DNA of 64,000 nucleotides from Mycobacterium sp. 852002-10029_SCH5224772 (lineage in GTDB: Bacteria; Actinomycetota; Actinomycetes; Mycobacteriales; Mycobacteriaceae), in NCBI RefSeq assembly GCF_001667315.1, contig NZ_LZHT01000135.1:62001-126000 (forward strand), given 5' to 3'. Numbering within the stretch: the first letter of the stretch is position 1; the number at the start of each line of letters is the position of its first letter. Shown piece by piece: positions 7,700-16,510 of this stretch. The notes under the pieces were generated by a model. The model searched no databases. It was not told the origin of the DNA and saw only the letters and a program-made list of their open reading frames with translations. The position numbers were made by a program, and so were the translations under genes.

Positions 7700-8272
7700 A
7701 TGGCACGAGTTCACCAAGTTGGCGACCGGCGAACTCGATTCCTCCGACATCGAAAAGGGCGTGGGGTTTTCGCGGTTCGTCGACACCTTCGCCGCGCGGG
7801 CGCTGTTGTACGACGACTATTTCGCTGCGGCCGGACAGGCCGGCCTGCGCCAGGTCGTGATCGTGGCGTCGGGCCTGGATTCCCGCGCCTATCGGCTGCC
7901 TTGGTGCTGATCGGCTTCCTTCCGCCCGAGGCGGAGGTGCGGTTGTTGGATACCATCATTCCGTTGTCCAGCGAGGGCAGCCGGTTCGCCGCCGACTTCG
8001 GGGCCGTCGCCGGGACCTCGCCGCAGATGCAGGAACAATCCCGGCGCATGGCCGAGGGTTGGCGACGGCAGGGACTCGATCTGGACATCACCGCGTTGAC
8101 CTATCCCGGGGAGCACACCGACGTGGCCGCGCATTTGCAGGCCAACGGATGGGAGACCTCCACATTCCGGCTGGCCGACCTATTTTCGGAGGCGGGCCTG
8201 CCGGAACTGGGGGAAGCCGAGCACCAGGCCCCCGCCGCGACGATCAGTTTTGTGCGGGCGATCAAGTCCTGA
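7700..8272 (+). pseudogene. Relic of an S-adenosylmethionine-dependent methyltransferase (LCM-like, mycobacterial family)
   Basis: Two frames each hold part of one protein. The first (about 7702-7905) reads HEFTKLATGELDSS, then FVDTFAARALLYDDYF and VVIVASGLDSRAYRL, the SAM-binding core of the mycobacterial Rv0893c/Rv0726c-type methyltransferases. The second (about 7900-8272) continues with LIGFLPPEAEVRLLD and runs to a normal family C-terminus ending FVRAIKS. About 50-60 N-terminal residues and the middle segment after DSRAYRL are missing, and the frame shifts at the junction. It is a degraded copy with at least two deletions and no usable product. Confidence 0.85.
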
Positions 8273-8333
8273 CCGCGAGAGTGCAACGCAGCACCTCGTC
8301 TCGAGAAATGCGTTGGCAGTTGCACTTTCGCGG
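8273..8333. terminator. Long imperfect hairpin after the methyltransferase relic
   Basis: CCGCGAGAGTGCAAC (8273-8287) pairs with GTTGCACTTTCGCGG (8319-8333), 15 bp with one mismatch, between convergent gene ends. It belongs to a type of large intergenic hairpin seen twice more in the window and probably ends transcription from both sides. Confidence 0.65.
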
Positions 8334-8345
8334 CCGCGAGAACGG

Positions 8346-10289
8346 TCACGAGGTTCGTTTGGCCAGCCATTCGGCCTGCATCACGAGCAGGGCCATGACC
8401 TCCAATTGCGGTGTCTGCGAGTCGAGTTCGCGGTATCGCTGGTAGACGTTGACGACCACGCGCTCGGCGTCCAGCCACGTCGCGTACTCACCGAGGTCGA
8501 TGGTGTCGGCGGCCTCGGCCCACGACAGGCCCCTGCGGTAGGCGGCCTCAGCCTGTTCGGAGACGTGCACGAGATAGCCACGCACCGCGCGGATTCCATC
8601 CGGATCGGTGACCGGGCCGTGGCCGGGTATCACCGTCGGCGCGTCCAGCGCAATCATCGCGTCGCACGCCGCGACCCAGTTGGCGATCGGGCCGGCCCAC
8701 ACGATGGGCGTGCAGCCGATGAACAACAGGTCGCCGCCGAACAGCACCCCGGCGTCCGGGACATGCACCACCGAGTCGGCGGCGGTGTGCGCGGGACCCA
8801 GATTCAGCACATCGATGCGCCGCCCGCCGACTTCGACGGCCAGGTTGCGCTCGAACGTCTGGTCGGCGTTGCGCAGCGTGATGTTGCTGAAGTCGAAGTG
8901 CCCGAAGCGTTCTCGCGTGTACGGGGTGGCGACCGGCCCGAGGTTGGCGGTCTGCGCCATGGCCAGCATCTCCGGGGCCATCCCGTGTTCGATCTCCTCG
9001 GCGGTGCCGCGCGCGGCGATGATCCGCACCGAGGGATCGAGCAGTTGGTTGCCGTGCGTGTGGTCCCCGTTGGAGTGCGTGATCACCGCGTCGGTGATCG
9101 GCGCGGACGCGGTGATGGGCCGCATCGCGGTGAGCATTTCGCGGGTCAGCGCCAGGTCGAACAACGTGTCCACCAGCAGGGAGGCGCCGTCGCCGGCAAT
9201 CAGCCCGGCGTTGCTCCATCCGTAGCCGCCGTCGGGCAGCGTCCAGGCCCACACCCGGTCGGCGACCTCGTGCAACCCCCGCGTGTAGGGCACTCGCGCA
9301 CGGGCGCGGTTGACCCGCCGCGGGGCGGGCGCGGCGTCCGGATTGGGCCGCGCGGCCAACGGGTGCGGCGCGCCGCTTGCGCGCACCCTTTGTCGGGTCT
9401 CCCCGAGTCCTTGGACCTGGAGCGTGACGACGTCGCCGTCGTGCAGCCAACCCGGAAACGATTCCAGCGCAGCGGGATTGAGGTGCTCGACCAGCGTGCA
9501 GCTGGGTACCGTCCCGGACCCGATGACGTCCCCGGGAGCAAGGGTGACGCCGCGCGACGCATAGGAGATGACTTCGCCGAAGGTCCAATCCATCTGGGCG
9601 GTCGAGCCGGAACCGATGACGACGTCGTTGACCAGGGCGGTGACCCGCAGGTCCAACCTGCCGTCCCGGCGATACGGCTCGAGTTCATCGGGGGTCACCA
9701 GGTAGGGGCCCAGCGTGACCCCGCTGTCTTTACCCTTGCCTTGCCCGATCCCCAGTTGGCTCTCCATCTGCTGCAGGTCGCGGGCGGACCAGTCGTTGAA
9801 GATCGTGTAGCCGATGATCGCCTGTTCCGCCTGGTCGACGGTGAGATCCTTGCCGCCGGCTCCGATCACCGCGGCGATCTCCAATTCGAAGTCCTGCCAC
9901 GCACTTCCGGGCGCCGTCGGGGCGTCGTCATACGGACCCAAAATGGTTGCCGGGCAGGCGAAGTAAAACGCGGGTATGCGGTACCACGAGTCGCCGAGTA
10001 CCCGGCCGGCGCCCAGCGCGGCCTGGCAGTTGCGCATGTGGTCGAGGAAGCACAGGGAATCGCGGACCGAGGGTGGACGCGGAATCGGTGCCAACAATCT
10101 CACGTCCGCCAGCGGGACGACCGCCGCCGGGGAACGCTGCACATCCTCACCCGCCTGCGCGAATCCCTGTGAACCACGAGCGACGAGATCGAGGAGCGTC
10201 ACGCCTGACGGCATGGCATGGATCGTGTCACCCGACAGGACGCCGACGCGTTCACCGCCCGACTCACCTTGGTAGGTAACCCATTTCAT
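8346..10289 (-). CDS. Fusion of FAH-family hydrolase/isomerase and metallo-beta-lactamase domain (Rv0939-like)
   Basis: 647 residues. Residues about 1-330 are a fumarylacetoacetate hydrolase/HHDD-isomerase domain with FELEIAAVIG acidic ligands, YTIFNDWSARDLQ, KGKDSGVTLGPYLVT and GDVIGSGTV. Residues about 340-640 are a metallo-beta-lactamase fold with metal motif HSNGDHTHGN, GPAHTAADS, GGDLLF and PGHGPV. FAH proteins cut or isomerise beta-diketo acids and MBL domains hydrolyse esters or thioesters, so one chain may run two steps of a ring-cleavage pathway. The ATG overlaps the ligD stop by 4 bp, so it is translated with ligD although no repair role is apparent. The length matches the M. tuberculosis protein, as I recall it. 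Confidence 0.85.
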   Translation of the reverse strand: MKWVTYQGESGGERVGVLSGDTIHAMPSGVTLLDLVARGSQGFAQAGEDVQRSPAAVVPLADVRLLAPIPRPPSVRDSLCFLDHMRNCQAALGAGRVLGDSWYRIPAFYFACPATILGPYDDAPTAPGSAWQDFELEIAAVIGAGGKDLTVDQAEQAIIGYTIFNDWSARDLQQMESQLGIGQGKGKDSGVTLGPYLVTPDELEPYRRDGRLDLRVTALVNDVVIGSGSTAQMDWTFGEVISYASRGVTLAPGDVIGSGTVPSCTLVEHLNPAALESFPGWLHDGDVVTLQVQGLGETRQRVRASGAPHPLAARPNPDAAPAPRRVNRARARVPYTRGLHEVADRVWAWTLPDGGYGWSNAGLIAGDGASLLVDTLFDLALTREMLTAMRPITASAPITDAVITHSNGDHTHGNQLLDPSVRIIAARGTAEEIEHGMAPEMLAMAQTANLGPVATPYTRERFGHFDFSNITLRNADQTFERNLAVEVGGRRIDVLNLGPAHTAADSVVHVPDAGVLFGGDLLFIGCTPIVWAGPIANWVAACDAMIALDAPTVIPGHGPVTDPDGIRAVRGYLVHVSEQAEAAYRRGLSWAEAADTIDLGEYATWLDAERVVVNVYQRYRELDSQTPQLEVMALLVMQAEWLAKRTS

Positions 10290-12553
10290 TCGCGCACCAC
10301 CTCACTTGCCTCCTTGTCCGGCCGTAAACCGCGCCAACTCGATTGGCGTAACCGGTCATCCGGTGTCCACTCGCTGTAGCGCACTTCCCCCACCAGAACC
10401 GGCTCGACGAACGTCACGCCCCTGGCTTCGCTTCTGGGAAGCGGCGGATCGAAGGGGGATTGGTCGGTGTGCAGTGGTGCGAGCGTCTTCTTCAAATTGG
10501 CCAGGTCACGTTCGGTGAATCCGGTGCCGACGCGCCCGGCGAAATGCAGCCCGCCCGCGCCGGGGATGCCCATCAGCAGTGAGCCAATACCGCTGCTGCG
10601 TCCACCTTCGCCGGCTTTCCAGCCGCCGATGACAACTTCCTGGGTGTTCCAGTGCTTGTCCTTGATCCACGACGACGAGCGGCGGCCCGGCTGATAGGTG
10701 GAGTCGCGCTTCTTCGCGATCACCCCCTCCCAGCCGCGCTCCCCGGAATGCTCCAGCGCCTGTTTGCCGTCGCCCGACAGCAACTCGGGGACGAGGAGGT
10801 TGCTGCCGGCGGCCAGCATTTCCAGCAGCTTTCGCCGATCCCGGTAGCGGGCCCGCAGCAGCGAGCGGCCATCGAGGTAAAGCAGATCGAACGCCCAGAA
10901 TTCCACCCGTGAACCCCTGCCGCGGTTTTGCATCTGGTGGAAGTTGGGCACCCCCGAGGAGTCCAGTACGACGGCCTCGCCGTCGAGGACCACGTGATGG
11001 TCGGCGAGATCGTCTGCCAGCGAATGCAGTTCGCGGTACTCCTGGGTGACTTCGCGCCCGCGTCGCGACCGTATCCGCACGGCGCCGTGGTCGGCCTCGA
11101 TCAAAAGCCGGTAGCCATCCCATTTGCCCTCGAACGCCCATTGGCTTGCCTTCAGTGCCTTCACCGAACCATGGGTGGCGAACATGGGGGCGATCGTGTC
11201 GAACTCGAAGACCTTCTGGTCCTTCATCCGGTGCGCCAGCCACTGGTCGCCGTTGGTTTGAATCAGCGCATAGCGTCCGGAGATCTTGCTGCCGCGTAGG
11301 TTGACGATGACCTCATCGTCCTGAAACTTTTCCGCGTCGTAGGTTCCGGAGTCCCAGATGATCACCTTGCCGGCACCGTATTCGCCCTTGGGGATGACAC
11401 CTTCGAAGCCGCCGTATTCCAGGGGATGGTCTTCGGTATGGACCGCCAGGTGATTCACCGAGGTGGTGTCGGGCAGGTTTTTGGGCACCGCCCAGGACAC
11501 CAGCACGCCGTCGCGTTCCAGCCGGAAGTCGTAGTGCAGCCGGCGGGCGTGGTGCTCTTGGATGACGAAGCTGTTCCCTTGCCCGATAGCAGGTTTCGCC
11601 GCCGGGACCGGCTCGGGGGTCTTCATCGCATCGCGCATGCTGCGGTATTTGGTCAGCCGATCCGGGACCGGCGCATCCTCGTCCAGCTCCGCAAGCAGGT
11701 CGCCGTCGCGCGCGACCCGGGCCAGCACCTCGTCATACCGCAGCTGGCGCAGCGATGGGTCGTCGAGTTCGTCCCAGGTGCGCGGCGCCGCGACGGTGGG
11801 ATGTTCGCGTCCGCGTAGCGAGTACGGCGCGATCGTCGTCTTGGAGCCGTTGTTCTGGCTCCAGTCCAGAAAAATCTTCCCCGCCCGCAGGCTCTTGGTC
11901 ATGGTCGACGTGACCAGCTTGGGCATCGCCTTTTCCAGCTGTTGCGCAACGCGTTTGGCCAACACCGTGGCGCCTTTGCTGGTCACCGGCTCCTGCAGCG
12001 GCGCGTACAGGTGCAAGCCCTTGCTGCCGCTGGTCAGCGGGAAGGTGGTCAGTCCGATCCCCGCGATCAGGTCGCGGACGGCGCGCGCCACCTCGGCCAT
12101 CTGGGCCATCGTCACGCGTTCGCCCGGATCGAGGTCGAACACCAATCGCGTCGCCGGGCCGGGCTTGAGTTCTTCGGCCCGGCTGCGGGTCCACTCGGCG
12201 ACGAACCGCCACTGCGGCACGTGGACCTCCAGCGCCGCCTGTTGGGCGATCCACGCCAGGCCGGCGGGGTCGTCGATGATCGGGTAGGTGGTCGTCCCGG
12301 ATCGGTGGGTCACGCTGGCGCGCGGCAGCCAGTCGGGCGCCGACGAGGCCAGTTGCTTCTCGAAGAAGGATTCCTGTTCGACGCCGTTGGGCCAGCGTTT
12401 GCGCGTGGCCGGACGCCCGGCAATGTGCGGAATCATCACCTCGGCGATCCGCGTGTAATAGTCGAAGATGTCGCTCTTGGTCGTTCCGGTGGCGGGATAC
12501 AGCACTTTCTCGGCGTTGGTCAGCTTGACCCGCGGCCCCGCCGTCGAACTCAT
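10286..12553 (-). CDS. ligD: ATP-dependent DNA ligase D, NHEJ (POL-PE-LIG)
   Basis: 755 residues in the mycobacterial domain order. Residues about 1-295 are the primase-like polymerase with metal motif LVFDLDPGE and a later FLDWSQN Asp. Residues about 325-460 are the 3'-phosphoesterase with HHARRLHYDFRLERDG. Residues about 470-755 are the ATP-dependent ligase with adenylation lysine in EGKWDGYR. With Ku it fills, trims and seals double-strand breaks in non-homologous end joining. In this genome ku lies 1.1 kb away beyond an unrelated kinase gene. The start is supported by TAGACT six bases upstream, a leaderless promoter overlapping the divergent kinase start. Confidence 0.97.
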   Translation of the reverse strand: MSSTAGPRVKLTNAEKVLYPATGTTKSDIFDYYTRIAEVMIPHIAGRPATRKRWPNGVEQESFFEKQLASSAPDWLPRASVTHRSGTTTYPIIDDPAGLAWIAQQAALEVHVPQWRFVAEWTRSRAEELKPGPATRLVFDLDPGERVTMAQMAEVARAVRDLIAGIGLTTFPLTSGSKGLHLYAPLQEPVTSKGATVLAKRVAQQLEKAMPKLVTSTMTKSLRAGKIFLDWSQNNGSKTTIAPYSLRGREHPTVAAPRTWDELDDPSLRQLRYDEVLARVARDGDLLAELDEDAPVPDRLTKYRSMRDAMKTPEPVPAAKPAIGQGNSFVIQEHHARRLHYDFRLERDGVLVSWAVPKNLPDTTSVNHLAVHTEDHPLEYGGFEGVIPKGEYGAGKVIIWDSGTYDAEKFQDDEVIVNLRGSKISGRYALIQTNGDQWLAHRMKDQKVFEFDTIAPMFATHGSVKALKASQWAFEGKWDGYRLLIEADHGAVRIRSRRGREVTQEYRELHSLADDLADHHVVLDGEAVVLDSSGVPNFHQMQNRGRGSRVEFWAFDLLYLDGRSLLRARYRDRRKLLEMLAAGSNLLVPELLSGDGKQALEHSGERGWEGVIAKKRDSTYQPGRRSSSWIKDKHWNTQEVVIGGWKAGEGGRSSGIGSLLMGIPGAGGLHFAGRVGTGFTERDLANLKKTLAPLHTDQSPFDPPLPRSEARGVTFVEPVLVGEVRYSEWTPDDRLRQSSWRGLRPDKEASEVVRE

Positions 12554-12567
12554 AGTGTGAGTCTATG
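12551..12567. promoter_or_regulatory. Face-to-face leaderless promoters of ligD and the PfkB kinase
   Basis: Only 11 bp separate the two divergent ATG codons. Plus strand: TAGTGT then six bases then ATG (12565). Minus strand: TAGACT then six bases then ATG (12553). Both fit the mycobacterial TANNNT -10 at leaderless spacing, and each -10 overlaps the opposing start codon. The outer ends form an inverted repeat (CATAG / CTATG). Transcription from the two should be mutually exclusive at any moment. Confidence 0.7.
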
Positions 12568-13488
12568 GGCCGCGCGCTGGTGATCGGTGAAGCGTTGATC
12601 GACAGAGTCGAGCGGCGCGGCACCGCCGAGCACGTCGGCGGCAGCCCGCTCAACGTCGCGGTGGGGCTGAGCCGGCTGGGGCGCGGCGTCGACTTCTTGA
12701 CCCACATCGCCGACGACGAATCCGGCCGGCGCATTGTCGCGTACCTGAAATCCTCTGGCGTGCAACTCGTCCCGGGAAGTGTCTCGGCCGAACACACACC
12801 GACCGCGGTCGCGACGATAGCCGACGACGGCTCGGCCACTTACACATTCGATTTGCAATGGCAGCTTTCCGGCACGCCCGAGGTCGCGCCGCCCTCGCTG
12901 GTGCACACCGGATCGATCGCCGCCGTGCGCGAACCGGGGTGCTTGGCGGTCGCGGCGCTGCTCGACGCTTACCGCGTCTCGGCCACCCTGAGCTTCGACC
13001 CCAACGTGCGACCGTCGCTGATCGCCGACCGCGACGCGGCGCAGGCCCGCATCGCGCATCTGGTCGAGCGCAGCGACATCGTCAAGGTCAGTGACGACGA
13101 CTTGCGGTGGATCGACCCCGACCGCGATCCGCTGCGCACCGCCCGAGGCTGGCTGGCGTCGGGGCCCGCGGTCGTCGTCGTGACCATGGGCGGCCGCGGC
13201 GCCATCGCGTTCTGCGCGGCCGGCGATGCCCGGGTGCAGGCCAGGCCGGTCCGGGTGATCGACACCGTGGGCGCCGGCGACGCGTTCATGGTCGGCTTGT
13301 TGGATGCGCTGTGGGCAGTGGATTTGTTGGGAGCCGACCGGCGATCCGCCCTGCGCCGGATCGGGCTCGACGCGCTCACTGCGGCACTCGAGGCCGCCGG
13401 CCTGGCGTCGGCGCTGACCGTCTCGCGGGCCGGTGCCGATCTTCCCGATCGCGCCGCGCTACGGGCCCAGGCAAACCCGCACCCCTAG
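12565..13488 (+). CDS. PfkB-family carbohydrate kinase
   Basis: 307 residues with both family signatures: the N-terminal glycine-rich stretch HVGGSPLNVAVGLSRLG near residue 30 and the C-terminal catalytic DTVGAGDAF near residue 230, with Asp as base. Members phosphorylate sugars or nucleosides (fructokinase, ribokinase, adenosine kinase); the substrate is not fixed by sequence, though FDPNVRPSL resembles fructokinases. It sits between ligD and ku, which are neighbours in M. tuberculosis, so it is an insertion or an ancestral gene lost elsewhere. Its codon use looks like that of its neighbours. Confidence 0.88.
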   Translation: MGRALVIGEALIDRVERRGTAEHVGGSPLNVAVGLSRLGRGVDFLTHIADDESGRRIVAYLKSSGVQLVPGSVSAEHTPTAVATIADDGSATYTFDLQWQLSGTPEVAPPSLVHTGSIAAVREPGCLAVAALLDAYRVSATLSFDPNVRPSLIADRDAAQARIAHLVERSDIVKVSDDDLRWIDPDRDPLRTARGWLASGPAVVVVTMGGRGAIAFCAAGDARVQARPVRVIDTVGAGDAFMVGLLDALWAVDLLGADRRSALRRIGLDALTAALEAAGLASALTVSRAGADLPDRAALRAQANPHP

Positions 13489-13519
13489 GCGTCTCGCGGG
13501 GGGCCCGCGCGCTGCCGGA

Positions 13520-13567
13520 CGTAACGCCACGGCGAAAGTTCGAGCACAATCTCGCCGTGCCGTTACG
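13520..13567. terminator. Long imperfect hairpin between the kinase gene and ku
   Basis: CGTAACGCCACGGCGA (13520-13535) pairs with TCGCCGTGCCGTTACG (13552-13567), 16 bp with one mismatch and a 16-nt loop. It lies 32 bp after the kinase stop and is the same class of structure as at 8273 and 52630. Confidence 0.6.
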
Positions 13568-13642
13568 CTCGCGGGCGTCTGAGCAGCGGCGCGACGGCGC
13601 GGATGCTGTTAGGCAGCGAACAGTACGGGCATACTGACGTAC

Positions 13643-14566
13643 ATGCGCTCCATCTGGAAAGGTTCCATCGCGTTCGGGCTGGTGAACGTTCCGGTCAAGG
13701 TGTACAGCGCCACCGAGGACCACGACATCAAGTTCCACCAGGTGCACGCCAAGGACAACGGCCGCATCCGATACCAGCGCGTGTGCGAGGTGGACGGCGA
13801 AGTCGTCGAATACCGTGACATCGCCCGGGCCTACGAATCCGACGACGGCCAGATGGTCCTCATCACCGACGACGACATCGCCACCCTGCCCGAAGAACGC
13901 AGCCGCGAGATCGAAGTGCTGGAGTTCGTGCCGGCCAGCGACGTGGACCCGATGTTGTTCGACCGCAGCTATTTCCTGGAACCCGACTCCAAGTCGTCGA
14001 AATCCTATGTGCTGCTGGCCAAGACGCTTGCCGAGTCGGACCGGATGGCGATCGTGCATTTCACGCTGCGCAACAAGACCCGGCTGGCGGCGTTGCGGGT
14101 CAAGGACTTCGGCAAGCGCGACGTGATGGTGATCCATACGTTGTTGTGGCCCGACGAGATTCGTGACCCGGACTTTCCGATCCTCGACAAGAAGGTCGAG
14201 ATCAAGCCCGCCGAACTCAAAATGGCCGGGCAGGTGGTGGATTCGATGGCCGAAGAGTTCAACCCCGACCGCTACCACGACGACTACCAGGAGCAGCTGC
14301 ACGAGCTGGTACAGGCCAAACTCGAAGGCGGAGAGGCGTTTACCACCGAGGAGCAGCCCAAGGAGCTGGACGAGACCGAAGACGTCTCCGATCTGCTGGC
14401 CCAGCTGGAGGCCAGCGTGAAGGCGCGTTCCGGTGACGGCAAGGCACCGGCGAAAAAGACCACCGCGAGGAAGACCGCCGCCAAGAAAACCGCCGCCAAG
14501 AAGACACCCGCAAAAAAGACGGCAGCCAAGAAGGCTCCGGCCAAGAAAGCGGCCTCGAAGTCCTGA
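13643..14566 (+). CDS. ku: NHEJ DNA end-binding protein Ku with lysine-rich tail
   Basis: 307 residues. The core (about 1-260) begins MRSIWKGSIAFGLVNVPVKVY, the invariant start of bacterial Ku, and forms the ring-shaped homodimer that threads onto DNA ends and recruits LigD. The last about 45 residues are a low-complexity basic tail of KKTAA/AKKAP units, with roughly twenty lysines. M. tuberculosis Ku is about 273 residues and lacks most of this tail; longer lysine-rich tails are known in some other mycobacteria and bind DNA, letting Ku slide or act without ends. It converges on pstA with only 15 bp between stops. Confidence 0.96.
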   Translation: MRSIWKGSIAFGLVNVPVKVYSATEDHDIKFHQVHAKDNGRIRYQRVCEVDGEVVEYRDIARAYESDDGQMVLITDDDIATLPEERSREIEVLEFVPASDVDPMLFDRSYFLEPDSKSSKSYVLLAKTLAESDRMAIVHFTLRNKTRLAALRVKDFGKRDVMVIHTLLWPDEIRDPDFPILDKKVEIKPAELKMAGQVVDSMAEEFNPDRYHDDYQEQLHELVQAKLEGGEAFTTEEQPKELDETEDVSDLLAQLEASVKARSGDGKAPAKKTTARKTAAKKTAAKKTPAKKTAAKKAPAKKAASKS

Positions 14567-14581
14567 CCCGACGCGTTTCGG

Positions 14582-15484
14582 TCAGCGTTTGCGGGTAGCC
14601 AGGAAGCGCGTAGCCGCGGCGACGACGTTGATCACGGCGACGATGATGATCAGCGTCAGCGCCGCACCCCAGATCCGCAGGAAACCGGCGTGTTCGGGGT
14701 TGGTGAGTTCGGTGTAGATCAGCAGCGGCAGCGAGGCCATGTTGCCGTGGAAGATGTCGAAGTTGATCGACCGGCTGTAGCCGACCAGCACCAGCACCGG
14801 CGCGGTCTCGCCGATCACCCGCGCGATGGACAACAAGATGCCGGAGACGATGCCGGGCATCGCGATCGGAAAGACGATCCGCACGATGGTCTTCCATTTC
14901 GGCACACCCAGCGCGTAGCTGGCCTCGCGCAGGTCATCAGGCACCAACCTCAGCATTTCCTCGGCGGAGCGCACCACCACCGGCAGCATCAGCAAGACCA
15001 GGGACAGCGACACCGCGAAGGAGCTCTGCTGGAAGCCCAGGGTGGCGATCCAGAGGCTGAAGATGAACAGCGCCGCGACGATCGACGGGACCCCGGCCAG
15101 CACGTCGACCATGAAAGTGGTCAACCGCACCAGGCGGCCAGTGCCGTATTCGACCAGGAAGACCGCGGTCATCAGGCCCAGCGGCACGGCCAGGGCGGCG
15201 GCCACCCCGGCCTGCACCAGCGTCCCGTACAGCGCGTGGTACACCCCGCCGGCAAACTGTTCCGGCAGCACGCCGCGCAGCGAGTGGGACCACCAGTCCG
15301 ACCGCGTCACGGCGTACCAGCCTCGTTCGACCACGACCGACAGCACCCAGAACAGAGGCACCAGCGCGACGAGGAACGAGGCGAGGAAGAAGGTCGTCGC
15401 GGCGCTGTTGGTGATCCGCCGCCGGAAGCTGAGCGGCCTGAACACCTCGGCCTTGACCGGCCGGTCATGCACGTCAACCGTCAC
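14582..15484 (-). CDS. pstA1: Phosphate ABC transporter permease PstA
   Basis: 300 residues from GTG 15484. A hydrophobic segment near residues 30-55 is followed by the usual PstA pattern of six membrane spans, with the ABC-permease EAA loop EASYALGVPKWKTIVRIVFPIAMPGIV-type segment near 205-230. It pairs with PstC to form the membrane channel for inorganic phosphate. Position next to a PstS3-type binding protein suggests the pstS3-pstC2-pstA1 operon rather than pstS1-pstC1-pstA2. No pstB ATPase follows; ku starts instead. Confidence 0.93.
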   Translation of the reverse strand: MTVDVHDRPVKAEVFRPLSFRRRITNSAATTFFLASFLVALVPLFWVLSVVVERGWYAVTRSDWWSHSLRGVLPEQFAGGVYHALYGTLVQAGVAAALAVPLGLMTAVFLVEYGTGRLVRLTTFMVDVLAGVPSIVAALFIFSLWIATLGFQQSSFAVSLSLVLLMLPVVVRSAEEMLRLVPDDLREASYALGVPKWKTIVRIVFPIAMPGIVSGILLSIARVIGETAPVLVLVGYSRSINFDIFHGNMASLPLLIYTELTNPEHAGFLRIWGAALTLIIIVAVINVVAAATRFLATRKR

Positions 15485-15508
15485 GAGCGCCGCTCCCGGC
15501 TTTGCGCG

Positions 15509-16504
15509 TCATCCGTTGACCTTGCCGCCGGCGATCGCACGCGCGAGCGCGTTGACGATGAACGTCAGGACGAACAGCGCGAATCCCGCCGAGATGTAAG
15601 CGCCGGTGGGCAACGGCGCGCTGAACTCCGCGGCCGCCGACGCGATCTTCGAGGCGAACGTGTAGCCGCCGTCGAACAGCGACCAGTGACCCGGGCGCGC
15701 GGCCGAGCGCAAAATGATCAGCACCGCGACGGTCTCGCCCAGCGCACGACCCAGCCCCAGCATCGACGCCGCGATGACGCCGCTGCGGCCGAACGGCAGC
15801 ACGGTGATCCGCACCACCTCCCACTTGGTGGCGCCCAGCGCCTGCGCCGCCTCCATCTGGATGTGGGGGGTCTGCCGAAAGACTTCGCGCGAGACGGAGG
15901 TGACGATCGGCAGGATCATCACCGAGAGCACGACGCCGGCGGTGAAGATCGTGCCGCCGCCGGCCAGCGAAACGTTGCCCTGTTTGAACAGGAAAAACCA
16001 TCCCAGGTGGCGGTTGAGAAACGCCGCCACCGGCTCGATCCGCGGAGCGAGGACGAAGATCCCCCACAGCCCGAAGATGATCGACGGCACCGCGGCCAGC
16101 AGGTCCACCACCGCGCCGAACGGGCGCGCCAGGCGCTTCGGCGCGTATTGGGTGAGGAACACGGCGATACCGACCGCGATGGGAACGGACAGCACCAGCG
16201 CGGTGAGCGAGCTGAGCACCGTGACCATGAGCAGGTCGCGGATACCGAAGGCGAGGTGGTGGGCGCTGGTGCTGAACTCAGCGCTGGTGAAGAAGTTTGC
16301 GTGGTTGACGCGCAACGACGGGAGGGCGCGCAACAACAGGAACACGGCGATCAGCAGGATCGCGACCACGATCGTCGAACCGGCGGTAGCGGCGGCCAGC
16401 TTGAACAGCCGGTCGCCCCGCCGCGCTACGCGTGCACTCAACGCCGTTGATGCCGGCTCTTCCGCGGTCGACGGGCTGGTTGCTGTTCCTCGTGTCACGA
16501 CCAC
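15509..16504 (-). CDS. pstC2: Phosphate ABC transporter permease PstC
   Basis: 331 residues from GTG 16504, 6 bp after the pstS stop; a second in-frame GTG two codons on is equally possible. It shows a first membrane span (about 40-62), a periplasmic loop, then the conserved permease core with AVPSIIFGLWGIFVLAP and the cytoplasmic EAA loop AAQALGATKWEVVRITVLP, which contacts the ATPase. It is the second half of the phosphate permease. The N-terminal stretch ARRGDRLFKLAA resembles the PstC2 form as I recall it. Confidence 0.93.
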   Translation of the reverse strand: MVVTRGTATSPSTAEEPASTALSARVARRGDRLFKLAAATAGSTIVVAILLIAVFLLLRALPSLRVNHANFFTSAEFSTSAHHLAFGIRDLLMVTVLSSLTALVLSVPIAVGIAVFLTQYAPKRLARPFGAVVDLLAAVPSIIFGLWGIFVLAPRIEPVAAFLNRHLGWFFLFKQGNVSLAGGGTIFTAGVVLSVMILPIVTSVSREVFRQTPHIQMEAAQALGATKWEVVRITVLPFGRSGVIAASMLGLGRALGETVAVLIILRSAARPGHWSLFDGGYTFASKIASAAAEFSAPLPTGAYISAGFALFVLTFIVNALARAIAGGKVNG

Positions 16505-16510
16505 CTCAGG

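Noticed and set aside
14690..16450. 586-codon plus-strand frame opposite pstA/pstC
   Set aside because: Shadow of the two permease genes; composition is Arg/His/Gln-rich without any domain.
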